Positions 45,026-53,300 of a stretch of 64,000 nt of DNA are shown here, piece by piece; positions within the stretch are counted from its first letter, which is position 1, and each line of letters starts with the position of its first letter. Origin of the DNA: Legionella steigerwaltii (GTDB lineage: Bacteria; Pseudomonadota; Gammaproteobacteria; Legionellales; Legionellaceae). The notes under the pieces were generated by a model. That model did not search any database, had not been told where the DNA came from, and saw only the letters and a list, made by a program, of their open reading frames with translations. The stretch covers positions 1 to 64,000 of the forward strand of contig NZ_LNYZ01000001.1 of NCBI RefSeq assembly GCF_001468065.1. Reading direction: 5' to 3'. The translations under genes were made by a program, and so were the position numbers.

Positions 45026-46483
45026 ATGTGGAATGAAAAAGCAACAAAACCTTTACTGATTATTTATATTGGATTCTTGTTCGTAGCAACTTTTTTCATA
45101 GTTCCTACCATTACTAGCTTTTATTATTACGCTTGGGGGAAACATCTGGCTTGGTCCTATTTTGATGGGCCGCCTATGATTGCCTATTTTTTTCACATTT
45201 CTCAAGCAATTTTTGGGAATACATTCTTTTCTATAAATATTGTCGGCTTTTTATGTCTGATTGTGGGCGCCTATTATATATACAAGACAGGTTGCCTTTT
45301 GCAGGATCAGCAAACAGGATTAATTAGTGCATTGATATGGGTCGCTTTGCCTACGACCACGGAAAGCATTTTTGTTCGTGTTTTATATGATGCCCCATTG
45401 AATTTATTTACTATTCTGTCTTTCTATTATTTCGCTCGCTATATTTCATACAAACGTATTCTCGATCTTTATCTATGCGCTTTATTTATTGGCGCCATGA
45501 TTTTATCTAAATATACTGCTGTTGTTAGTGTGCTAGGACTATTGCTGTATGTTGTTTTTTCAAAACAGAGACAACTTTTTAAAAGTGTGCATTTTTACCT
45601 GGCGAGTTTAATCATTATTTTAATGGTTTCTCCAGTTATCTATTGGAATATCAATCACAATTGGATATCAATTACTTATTTATTAAATTTTCACAGCCAA
45701 ACTCAAAGTAATACATCGATCACTCACTGTCTCTTTGAATTGATAGGGGCATTGATAATTAATTATTCTGTTTTTCTGTTATTAGCTGCATTTGGATGGT
45801 TTAAGTATCAACAGACTAAAAATGCATCCAATAATTTAGTTTTGGAGTTGACTTATGCAGTATTGCTTATAGGTCTTGTATTTTGGATTACAGCGACTTT
45901 ATTAGGGGGGGATGCTCGGGTGGTGTACTTGACTCCGCTGGGGATGAATCTCGCTTTGATCACTGGATATCTCATTACACAATATCATTATCATCGGTTT
46001 TTCAAGATTATTTATCCAATTTTTTTGTCCTTTAGTATCATTATGATTGTTATTAATTCATGGCCCATAGCAAACTATTTGAAAAAAGGTAGAGCCTATA
46101 CGGTATTAAACAAAGCGATTCACTCATCTGAAATTATAAAAAAGGGACAGCCTTTGGTTACTGGTTATTACACCAACTCCGCGGCATTGAATTTCTTTAT
46201 GCCCAATGAGCCTGTGTACGCAATTCCTTGTGGTGATATTAATCAATACCAATATTGGGGTGAGGCTTTTTTAAATTCATTATCCAAAGGAACAATTGAT
46301 AAAATAACTTACATTGATTTCAGAGATACAAAACAATGCGCAGAGCGATTTTTTAACCAGTGTCACTCATTGGCTACATTATCTCATCAGAAAATAATAC
46401 CGGTCATTCACAAACGAACCAAACCCATACATTTGTTTGTATACGAATGTTCGTCACCACGCACGCAAATTTCTAAAGTCTAG
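45026..46483 (+). CDS. GT39-like membrane glycosyltransferase
   Basis: 485 aa with about ten hydrophobic helices. SYFDGPPMIAYF in the first periplasmic loop is the acidic motif (YxDEpPmxxY) of ArnT/PMT-type family 39 glycosyltransferases, which move a sugar from a polyprenyl-phosphate donor to lipid or protein. LDLYLCALFIGAMILSKYTA is a typical helix. The C-terminal periplasmic domain is about 120 residues. The ATG at 45026 (AAAGGAA seven bases upstream) is favoured over TTG at 45020. Acceptor unknown. Confidence 0.82.
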   Translation: MWNEKATKPLLIIYIGFLFVATFFIVPTITSFYYYAWGKHLAWSYFDGPPMIAYFFHISQAIFGNTFFSINIVGFLCLIVGAYYIYKTGCLLQDQQTGLISALIWVALPTTTESIFVRVLYDAPLNLFTILSFYYFARYISYKRILDLYLCALFIGAMILSKYTAVVSVLGLLLYVVFSKQRQLFKSVHFYLASLIIILMVSPVIYWNINHNWISITYLLNFHSQTQSNTSITHCLFELIGALIINYSVFLLLAAFGWFKYQQTKNASNNLVLELTYAVLLIGLVFWITATLLGGDARVVYLTPLGMNLALITGYLITQYHYHRFFKIIYPIFLSFSIIMIVINSWPIANYLKKGRAYTVLNKAIHSSEIIKKGQPLVTGYYTNSAALNFFMPNEPVYAIPCGDINQYQYWGEAFLNSLSKGTIDKITYIDFRDTKQCAERFFNQCHSLATLSHQKIIPVIHKRTKPIHLFVYECSSPRTQISKV

Positions 46484-46646
46484 TGAGGAAATTGCCTCTA
46501 GAGCATCTTAAGATGACTTGGGATTTATTTTCTCATTCGGCTTTTTTTCGATTGCACTTGTAATTCTATAACGTAATAATAAGTTCCGAATTTAACCAGT
46601 CGCAAACATGTTGTGTTTGTATTAGGCTATTCTTTAAGGAAAAAAA

Positions 46647-47084
46647 ATGAAACAAAAATTACTCATTGGATTTACAGCTGCAGTACTGTCTTTTGCACAC
46701 ATGGCACATGCAGACTTTACTTTCTATTCTGGTACAAATACTTGTGACGAGATTCCTGGAAATTGGTCAGGTTCAGGTAAGGCTAATAATTGGTTAATCG
46801 GGGAATGTGTTTATGATGGATCAGGAACAATCGGTGCTTTAGATAAGGATGGTAGGTTTAATATAGCAGTCGAATCAGACAAACGCTCAGGAAGTATGGT
46901 GTGTCCTGACCATAATAGCACAAAACTAAAGGGGACTTGTGTTAATGGGACGGTGACTATCAATACGGAATACGGCAACTTGAATGGTATTTTTTCAAAA
47001 ACTTCAGGTAGCGCTAAAGGAAAGTTATCCGTTTCACCGGGTATGGATGTCGACGTATCCATTCAATTTAAACGTGTCGGATAA
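46647..47084 (+). CDS. secreted hypothetical protein
   Basis: 145 aa. A signal peptide (LLIGFTAAVLSFAHMAHAD) is followed by a beta-rich domain with paired Cys (TNTCDEIPG, GECVYDG, MVCPDHN, GTCVNG), presumably two disulfides. GSGxxGxL and GNLNGIFSKTSGSAKGKLS resemble small secreted beta-barrel proteins of Legionella, but no function is known. AAGGA is upstream of the ATG. Confidence 0.72.
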   Translation: MKQKLLIGFTAAVLSFAHMAHADFTFYSGTNTCDEIPGNWSGSGKANNWLIGECVYDGSGTIGALDKDGRFNIAVESDKRSGSMVCPDHNSTKLKGTCVNGTVTINTEYGNLNGIFSKTSGSAKGKLSVSPGMDVDVSIQFKRVG

Positions 47085-47097
47085 AAATAATTTGTAG

Positions 47098-47200
47098 TCC
47101 GGGTGTTTGGTAGCCTGGGTGCAGCGCAGCGGAACCCGGGATCGGTGCTATTGCAATTCCCGGGTTCCGCTGCGCTGCACCCAGGCTACCAAATATCCGG
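47098..47200. repeat. long inverted repeat, CTGGGTG family, copy 3 (best preserved)
   Basis: Inner arms GGTAGCCTGGGTGCAGCGCA and TGCGCTGCACCCAGGCTACC, with AACCCGGGAT/CCCGGGTT in the middle; outer arms CCGGGTGTTTGG and CCAAATATCCGG extend the stem. It lies between convergent genes. Confidence 0.9.
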
Positions 47201-47217
47201 ACATCATCAATAATCTA

Positions 47218-48354
47218 TCAGTTTAATGATTTTTTTAAAGCCACTATATGTTGATAGGCTTCATTTATTCGTTCTTGACTGATTTCGCCTGATTGAACTT
47301 TAGCTTCAATGATGTCAATGATTTGTGCTGGATTTTGCTCCGGAACAGATAAATTGTTTCCAAACATCAGCATATCCGCGCCAGCATTGATGGCAAGTAC
47401 TAACGCCTGTTCAAGCCCATAATTGTCACTAATGGCTTTCATTTGCATATCATCAGTAATAATGACGCCTTGAAAATGGAGTTGTTTGCGTAGAAGTTCA
47501 GTTAAAATTTTGTGTGATAAAGTTGCTGGTAATCCAGAGGGGTCGAGTTGACGATTCACAATATGTGCTGTCATGACTACACCACACGCATCATGGGAAT
47601 TTAACAGGTGCGTAAAGGGCTCTAACTCATATGAATGCCAAGTATCCGTAACATCTACAAAACCTAAGTGTGAGTCCTTAGTGGAACTGCCATGACCTGG
47701 AAAGTGTTTATAAGCACATTGAATTTTTTGATTTAGAAAATGATGTGTGTAAATACGCGCATAGCGTATGACTTGTTTTGGATTACTGGAGAAACTTCGA
47801 TCTTTTTTTCCAATAACCGGGTTGTCTGGATTAACGTTGACATCCAGTTCTGGAGCAAAATCTAAATTAAACTCCGCTCTCTTTAACGTTTGAGTCATAG
47901 ACTCCGCGGTGGATTCAGCCTCCTTAAAGCCTCTTTTGCCAACTTCTGAAGCAGATAAGGTTGGCGGAAATCCATATTGTTCACCTAAACGATTGACCTG
48001 CCCCCCTTCATAATCTACAGAAATTAATAGAGGTAATTGCATTCGATGATGCTGCAAATTACCTTGTTCCGCAAAGGATTGCAGATCATGATTCAATTTT
48101 TTTACTTGTTCCGGACTTTCAATATTTTTATCAAACGTTTTTGTATGATAGTTATAGTCGAATAAGATGACTCCTCCAATATTATTTTCTTTAATAGTTT
48201 TTACTATTGAAGAGTTGGCATTAATTTTTTTCCCGTCAAAACCAACAAGAAGCATTTGACCAATTTTATCGCGCAAACTCACTTCAGATGTCGTCCCTGC
48301 AAGGCAACTGGTGGAAAAAAATAAAGTGAAAAGCAGTGAAAAAAAATAGTTCAT
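47218..48354 (-). CDS. GH3 beta-N-acetylhexosaminidase (NagZ-like)
   Basis: 378 aa. Signal peptide (FSLLFTLFFSTSCLAG). Family 3 glycoside hydrolase barrel: KHFPGHGSSTKDSHLGF carries the NagZ loop with the His-Asp acid/base pair, and VIITDDMQMKAI carries the nucleophile Asp. It removes GlcNAc from anhydro-muropeptides in wall recycling. NagZ is usually cytoplasmic; the signal peptide here points to a periplasmic or outer-membrane form. Confidence 0.88.
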   Translation of the reverse strand: MNYFFSLLFTLFFSTSCLAGTTSEVSLRDKIGQMLLVGFDGKKINANSSIVKTIKENNIGGVILFDYNYHTKTFDKNIESPEQVKKLNHDLQSFAEQGNLQHHRMQLPLLISVDYEGGQVNRLGEQYGFPPTLSASEVGKRGFKEAESTAESMTQTLKRAEFNLDFAPELDVNVNPDNPVIGKKDRSFSSNPKQVIRYARIYTHHFLNQKIQCAYKHFPGHGSSTKDSHLGFVDVTDTWHSYELEPFTHLLNSHDACGVVMTAHIVNRQLDPSGLPATLSHKILTELLRKQLHFQGVIITDDMQMKAISDNYGLEQALVLAINAGADMLMFGNNLSVPEQNPAQIIDIIEAKVQSGEISQERINEAYQHIVALKKSLN

Positions 48355-48578
48355 AAGTGGCCTATGTATTTACCAAATGGAACAAATTTTATCATTCAGT
48401 ACTATTTTGTGCAATCTGTATCTTGTTATATCTATAATATCTTAAATTATACCTGAATGATGAGAGTTGTTATTATTTCTTTATTAAAAGGTTAGGGCGT
48501 TCTTTGCGGATGTGGGTTGTGGGGTAGTATTAAGTTGTTACGACCGCATTAGTACCCCCTTAATGGCATGAGCATATT

Positions 48579-48668
48579 GTAGCCTGGGTGCAGCGCAGCG
48601 GAACCCGGGATTTCTGAGCTGAAATGAGCCACATGATCCCGGGTTCCGCTGCGCAGCACCCAGGCTAC
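48579..48668. repeat. long inverted repeat, CTGGGTG family, copy 4
   Basis: 90 bases with arms GTAGCCTGGGTGCAGCGCAG and CTGCGCAGCACCCAGGCTAC. It is in the gene-free stretch 48355-48683, where nothing else is supported. One arm differs by an A/T swap (GCGCAGC for GCGCTGC). Confidence 0.88.
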
Positions 48669-48683
48669 AAAAACTAATCCGAA

Positions 48684-49463
48684 CTACGCAAACAGTTGTG
48701 CCTTTGTTGCATTAGTGTAGATTTTATCGATTATCCCAATAATCAATGATCCCGGGCCGGAAGTACTAGATGAAATTGGGCCAACGCATTCGGCATAAAA
48801 ATGTACAGCATTTCGAGCAGCCAAAAATTGATCTGGGACAACTGTATGAAAAACACTAATAATTGCTGAAAGTAAATTACCTATCCCTGCTACTTTTTGC
48901 ACCATAGCGGAATCAAAATTAAATTGATCCATGTGAGCTGAGTTAACAACTACGTGTCTTTTCCCACTTACAACTACAGCAAGCTTATGTTTTTTTGATA
49001 AGGACCTCGCATTCTCAATTATTATTTTGTCCTCAAACAGATGATTATTATCTTGAATGATGAGTTCCCCTGTCAGCAAACTTGCAATTTCATTAGGGTA
49101 GCCACGGATAATGGAAATTTGATGCTTTTTTATCAAGTTTATCGCAATATCGGTTCGATATCGGCTTGCTCCTGCTCCCACCGGATCTAAAATGATGGGA
49201 ATGTTCATCTGGTTTGCTATGTCACAGATGTGGTTACTTAGCTTAACAAAAGTATTATCTAGTTTGCCTAGATTGATGACGACTGCTTTAGAGATTTTCA
49301 GTAATTCCTCAGCTTCTTCTTCTGCGCTGCACATTATTGGGAAGCCACCAACACTGCGTATTCCGCTGGCTACATAACCCATAGGAAAATAATTGGTAAT
49401 AGTTAATATAAAAGGTTTTTGTTGTCTTATTTTCCTTAAAATTTCATTTATTTCTGGTGCCAT
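48684..49463 (-). CDS. hydroxyethylthiazole kinase-like protein
   Basis: 259 aa, ThiM fold of the ribokinase superfamily. LTITNYFPMGYVASGIRSVG, VINLGKLDN, ILDPVGAGASRYRT, IIRGYPNEIASLLTG and VGPISSSTSGPGSLIIGIIDKI match the family outline. But the catalytic GTGC loop reads GIGN (about 193-196), so the usual Cys is Asn and the usual Thr is Ile. It may be a drifted paralogue. No other thi genes or TPP riboswitch are near. ATG at 49463 used; the longer frame starts with TTG and lacks a ribosome site. Confidence 0.7.
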   Translation of the reverse strand: MAPEINEILRKIRQQKPFILTITNYFPMGYVASGIRSVGGFPIMCSAEEEAEELLKISKAVVINLGKLDNTFVKLSNHICDIANQMNIPIILDPVGAGASRYRTDIAINLIKKHQISIIRGYPNEIASLLTGELIIQDNNHLFEDKIIIENARSLSKKHKLAVVVSGKRHVVVNSAHMDQFNFDSAMVQKVAGIGNLLSAIISVFHTVVPDQFLAARNAVHFYAECVGPISSSTSGPGSLIIGIIDKIYTNATKAQLFA

Positions 49464-49644
49464 GAAAGTCCGTTTTAAAATAATTTTCAATTGAAATTAC
49501 TTTAGCTTACTTTTTAAATTACAACCACTGAATTTATGAATAACGCAAGGGTGATATTAATTAGGATAATGATTTGCTTTTTCAGGCAAGGCGAACTAAG
49601 TTTAAATTCTATGGATGAAATTTTAAACTCAAGGAGAAAGTAAA

Positions 49645-49788
49645 ATGTCAAAGCATAATAAATATAAAAATGAGTCACAAGATGCACGTCGTCACGATCA
49701 ACAACATTCCTCTCATCCTGATAAAATGAAACATGCTCAGGAGAAATCTGACTCTAAATTTGAACATCATTCTAATAAAAAGAAATAA
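49645..49788 (+). CDS. 47-aa His/Lys-rich small protein
   Basis: Begins MSKHNKYKNESQDARRH and ends HHSNKKK. Highly charged, with many His, Lys, Asp, Gln and no hydrophobic core, so it is probably disordered. A strong AAGGAG box sits eight bases before the ATG and a terminator follows, so I count it as a real gene. Function unknown; such proteins can be stress- or metal-linked. Confidence 0.6.
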   Translation: MSKHNKYKNESQDARRHDQQHSSHPDKMKHAQEKSDSKFEHHSNKKK

Positions 49789-49813
49789 ATATTAATTCAT
49801 TAGCCTGAAATAA

Positions 49814-49839
49814 GCCTTACCTTTGGGAAAAGGTAAGGC
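49814..49839. terminator. bidirectional terminator
   Basis: Eleven-base perfect arms GCCTTACCTTT and AAAGGTAAGGC around GGGA, followed by CTGTTTT. It lies between the convergent 47-aa and 78-aa genes. Confidence 0.85.
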
Positions 49840-49851
49840 CTGTTTTAACGA

Positions 49852-50088
49852 TTATCTATAGCAACGTAATTGACCCCAAGCATTTCGCCAGCAACCTGGA
49901 TGATATGGGGCTGGTCTAGAATATGGACCAGGGGCATTTAATACGCATGCGCCATACATATTCCTATGATATCCATGGCCGCAACCTTGAGCTGCACTGG
50001 CGATGGACGTATAGCCTACTGCGAAGAATAAAGAACCTAATATAATACCTGTACGTAACACTTTTGAAATGCATGAACTTGTATTCAT
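49852..50088 (-). CDS. small secreted Cys/Tyr/Gly-rich protein
   Basis: 78 aa. A signal peptide (LRTGIILGSLFFAVGYTSIASA) is followed by a compact part: GCGHGYHRNMYGACVLN then PGCWRNAWGQLRCYR. The GCGxGxHRxxxGxC pattern is common in tiny exported proteins of proteobacteria and likely forms two disulfides. GGAGG lies seven bases before the ATG. Function unknown. Confidence 0.75.
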   Translation of the reverse strand: MNTSSCISKVLRTGIILGSLFFAVGYTSIASAAQGCGHGYHRNMYGACVLNAPGPYSRPAPYHPGCWRNAWGQLRCYR

Positions 50089-50277
50089 TACATCCTCCTT
50101 CGGTTTACTTTTTTTTTTACTCAGCTTAAGTATAGAATTGATTCTTTAATTTGCACAAATAATATTCAAAAAAAATTATTTTAAACTTAAGTGATTGTAA
50201 AATATTCAAAAATATTTTTTTAAATAAGAGGGTATTTTTATGCAGAGCAGTTCATTTTAATAGCATGCCTCTCTCCT

Positions 50278-51366
50278 TTACCAAGCCTCTTCCCATAAGC
50301 TAAGTTGTTTGAAGGATAAATTTTCTTTTTTATAAAACTTGTCTATTTCCAAAGAAGGACTGGGTTCAATATTTAACTGAAATCGTTTACAAGCAAGCTG
50401 AAATCGAGCTTTTAAGAGATTGGCATATTCTCCTTCACCACGCATACGGGTGCCGAACCGTGCATCATATTCTTTGCCTCCACGCATTTGACGAATAAGG
50501 CTCATCACATGTTCGGCTCTTTCAGGAAAATGTTGCGCAAGCCACTCTTTAAATAATTCTTTTACTTCGTGAGGCAGCCGGATTAACACATAATTTGCAT
50601 GCCTGGCTCCAGCATGTGCAGCAGCTTGCATGATTTTTTCCATCTCAAGGTCATTGATCATCGGAATAATAGGGGCAACCAAAACACGAGTAGGTATTCC
50701 GTTTTCAGTTAAGCGTTTTATTATTCTTAATCGTCCTGAGGGGGCTGTAGTTCTTGGTTCCATAATTCGTTTGAGATCGGTTGAAAGCGAAGTAATACTT
50801 ACTGCAACTTTGGCCAGATTCAGTTTGGCCATATCGGACAAGATATCTAAATCGCGTTCAATAAGCGCATTTTTAGTAATTATGATTACGGGGTGATTAT
50901 GATTCGCTAATACTTTTAAAAGATCGCGAGTAATTTCCAGTTTTGCCTCTACTGGTTGATAGGGATCTGTGTTTGCACCTAAGACAATTGGCTTGCACGT
51001 ATAACTTGATCGATTAATTTCTTTTTCTAAAAGCCTTGCAGCATCTACTTTATAGAAGATTTTAGTTTCAAAATCGATTCCTGGAGACAAATTAACATAA
51101 GAATGGCTTGGTCTTGCATAACAATAAATACAACCATGTTCACACCCTCGATAGGGATTAATTGACTGTTCAAAGCCTAGATCAGGAGAATCATTACGAC
51201 TGATTACTGATTTGGAATGCTCAGGAAATAAAAAGGTTTCTAGATGGGGAAGAATATCTTCTTCCATATCCCAGCCATCGGCAAAATACTCACGAGTTTG
51301 TGGTTCGAATCGGCCATCTGGATTGCTAAGAGCACCACGATTTTTAAGTGTCTGATTAGGTTTCAT
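50278..51366 (-). CDS. PA0069 family radical SAM protein
   Basis: 362 aa. The radical SAM cluster motif is CEHGCIYCYARPSHSY, a CxxxCxxC site. The following SxxLxxDFE-type stretch (SPGIDFETKIFYKVDAA), LGANTDPYQPVE and the downstream RVLVAPIIPMINDLE are typical of the PA0069/SplB-like group. The reaction is unknown. Length is normal. It has no operon partner. Confidence 0.92.
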   Translation of the reverse strand: MKPNQTLKNRGALSNPDGRFEPQTREYFADGWDMEEDILPHLETFLFPEHSKSVISRNDSPDLGFEQSINPYRGCEHGCIYCYARPSHSYVNLSPGIDFETKIFYKVDAARLLEKEINRSSYTCKPIVLGANTDPYQPVEAKLEITRDLLKVLANHNHPVIIITKNALIERDLDILSDMAKLNLAKVAVSITSLSTDLKRIMEPRTTAPSGRLRIIKRLTENGIPTRVLVAPIIPMINDLEMEKIMQAAAHAGARHANYVLIRLPHEVKELFKEWLAQHFPERAEHVMSLIRQMRGGKEYDARFGTRMRGEGEYANLLKARFQLACKRFQLNIEPSPSLEIDKFYKKENLSFKQLSLWEEAW

Positions 51367-51448
51367 AACAACTGAGAGTAAATCAAAAAAACGGATTATT
51401 TTATCACAATCCTAATCCTCTAAGAAACACAGGAATATCCACAACTGG

Positions 51449-51880
51449 CTATACTTTGGGGTGATTGATTACTGAAGCAGTCATTCTCGAAATGCAGGTT
51501 AGTTTTTGTTCTTCATTAAAAATCTTAACTTCCCAAACATGAGTAGAGCGTCCTATATGGATAGGAGAAGTGATGGCAGTTACAATGCCTTGTTTAACGG
51601 AATGAATATGATTGGCATTAATTTCTAAACCGACACAAAAAAATTGGCTTGTATCAATTACTGCGTTTGCTGCAGTGCTCGCTACTGTTTCCGATAAGGC
51701 GACATTCGCACCACCATGAAGAATGCCTATAGGTTGTTTGGTGCGTTCATCTACTGGCATGGTTGCTCTTAAAAAATTATCACCTATTTCAATGAACTTA
51801 ATACCAAGAAATTCGGACATGGTATTTTTCCCAAATTGATTTAACGCTTCGAGAGAAATATTTTGAAACCATATAGCCAT
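51449..51880 (-). CDS. hotdog-fold thioesterase (PaaI/YdiI type)
   Basis: 143 aa. The catalytic-loop motif ILHGGANVALSETVASTAAN fits the PaaI-like family, with Glu as the base, and ISRMTASVI is the typical final strand. It hydrolyses an acyl- or aryl-CoA thioester. AAGGAG is at the right distance upstream. Divergent from the acylphosphatase gene. Confidence 0.88.
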   Translation of the reverse strand: MAIWFQNISLEALNQFGKNTMSEFLGIKFIEIGDNFLRATMPVDERTKQPIGILHGGANVALSETVASTAANAVIDTSQFFCVGLEINANHIHSVKQGIVTAITSPIHIGRSTHVWEVKIFNEEQKLTCISRMTASVINHPKV

Positions 51881-51943
51881 TTTTATCTCCTTTTTTTAAA
51901 ATAAGATAAACTTTATTTATCCAAAAACCAATAAGAAATTTTT

Positions 51944-52219
51944 ATGTCAAATCAAGCATGTATGAGATGTTATATCTCAGGAAAAGTTCAAGGTGTATGG
52001 TATCGCGCCTCAGCACAAAGAGAAGCGATAAAATTAGGCATTACAGGCTGGGCACGAAATCTGGATGATGGGCGTGTGGAGGTTTTTGCTTGTGGGACGG
52101 TTGAAAATCTGGAACTGTTTTATGAATGGTTAAAAGAAGGGCCGCAGCTTGCTGTTGTAGAAGAATGTACTTATGAAAAGCAAGTTTGGGAAGAGTATGA
52201 GGGGTTTGATACTTTGTAA
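51944..52219 (+). CDS. acyP: acylphosphatase
   Basis: 91 aa, full-size. The active-site loop [17 protein letters not shown] has the substrate-binding Arg, and [17 protein letters not shown] carries the catalytic Asn. It hydrolyses acyl phosphates such as acetyl or carbamoyl phosphate. Divergent from the thioesterase; the ribosome site is weak. Confidence 0.93.
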   Translation: MSNQACMRCYISGKVQGVWYRASAQREAIKLGITGWARNLDDGRVEVFACGTVENLELFYEWLKEGPQLAVVEECTYEKQVWEEYEGFDTL

Positions 52220-52230
52220 GATAAACCTAC

Positions 52231-52324
52231 ATGTAGCCTGGGTGCAGCGCAGCGGAACCCGGGAATTAAGAGGTCCACTCATACTCCAAAACCCGGGTTC
52301 CGCTGCGCTGCCCCCAGGCTACAT
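52231..52324. repeat. long inverted repeat, CTGGGTG family, copy 5
   Basis: Arms ATGTAGCCTGGGTGCAGCGC and GCGCTGCCCCCAGGCTACAT, with AACCCGGGAAT and AACCCGGGTT in the middle. It starts 11 bases after the acylphosphatase stop and ends 5 bases before the esterase stop, filling the convergent gap. Confidence 0.9.
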
Positions 52325-52328
52325 GTTA

Positions 52329-53264
52329 CTACTCAACAGAATGAGACTTGATAAAATGCCCTACGGATGCTATCAATCGAAAAACCTGATCGGGTACAAA
52401 TAGTTCAAGTTGTGCAAAAACATGGATCATTCCCTTAAATTCTTCTAATGTTACGGAAACGCCCAAATTTTTTATTTTTTTTGCAAAAGCATGCGCTTCG
52501 TCGAATAAAGGGTCGTATTCAGCTGCTGCGATATAGCACGGTGGCAATAATTCTAAGTGTTTGAAATAAATGGGTGACGCTTGAATGCGATCGCCACCAT
52601 TTCGAAAATAATTGTCAAAATACCATTTAATTTTTTCTCGTGTGAGTAAAAAACCTTCGCCATTACGCTGATAAGAATCATAGTTCATAGAGAAATCAAC
52701 AGAAGGGTAGATTAGCACCAATCCTTTAATCGTATTATCACCACGTTCTTTCATTTGATGGCAAACAGAAAGTGCTAAATTTCCCCCGGCACTATCACCG
52801 GCTAAAAAGACATGGTCAGTATTGACTTGAAATTCTTTAAGTAACTCAGCCTTTTGTGCAAAAACCGCAATACAATCCTGTAATCCAGCTGGATATGGAA
52901 ACTCTGGAGCCAAACGATAACCCACAGAAAGAACGATACATTGACTGCTCACTGCAATTCGCCTACAAAGAGCATCATGAGTTTCTATACTTCCTGATAG
53001 ATGTCCACCTCCATGAAAATAAATGATTAAAGGTGCTTTTTTTTGTGGGGCTGGATGATAAATTCGTGTTGCTATCTCACGATCAGCCAGTTGTAGTTTT
53101 AGGTTACTTATCAGAGGAACAAATAATTTAGGCAAGGCAAAAGCCTCGGCTGTTTTTTCCGCCAGATCACGAACCTCTTCGGGTATATAGACGGGTGGTT
53201 TTGTATTGATCAAATCCAAAAAATTTTGTAGTGATTGGGGTATATGGCTATGGCTACGTGACAT
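52329..53264 (-). CDS. HSL-type alpha/beta hydrolase esterase
   Basis: 311 aa. IIYFHGGGHLSGS is the oxyanion-hole HGGG motif, GDSAGGNLA the nucleophile elbow, and EYDPLFDEA and GMIHVFAQL give the acid and histidine. The hormone-sensitive-lipase family (Est/Lip) hydrolyses short to medium acyl esters. GGAGGG is before the ATG. It is followed on the same strand by repeat copy 5, and an MFS gene starts upstream; spacing (36 bases) suggests an operon with it. Confidence 0.9.
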   Translation of the reverse strand: MSRSHSHIPQSLQNFLDLINTKPPVYIPEEVRDLAEKTAEAFALPKLFVPLISNLKLQLADREIATRIYHPAPQKKAPLIIYFHGGGHLSGSIETHDALCRRIAVSSQCIVLSVGYRLAPEFPYPAGLQDCIAVFAQKAELLKEFQVNTDHVFLAGDSAGGNLALSVCHQMKERGDNTIKGLVLIYPSVDFSMNYDSYQRNGEGFLLTREKIKWYFDNYFRNGGDRIQASPIYFKHLELLPPCYIAAAEYDPLFDEAHAFAKKIKNLGVSVTLEEFKGMIHVFAQLELFVPDQVFRLIASVGHFIKSHSVE

Positions 53265-53300
53265 GGGTCCCTCCTTTTCCTCGCAAGAAAGCGTGAATAG

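Noticed and set aside
47218-48354. Assignment as standard cytoplasmic NagZ
   Set aside because: A hydrophobic signal peptide points to export, so only NagZ-like is claimed.
51295-51315. tRNA T-loop-like GGTTCGAATC
   Set aside because: It lies in the coding sequence of the radical SAM gene and no cloverleaf surrounds it. No tRNA was seen in the window.
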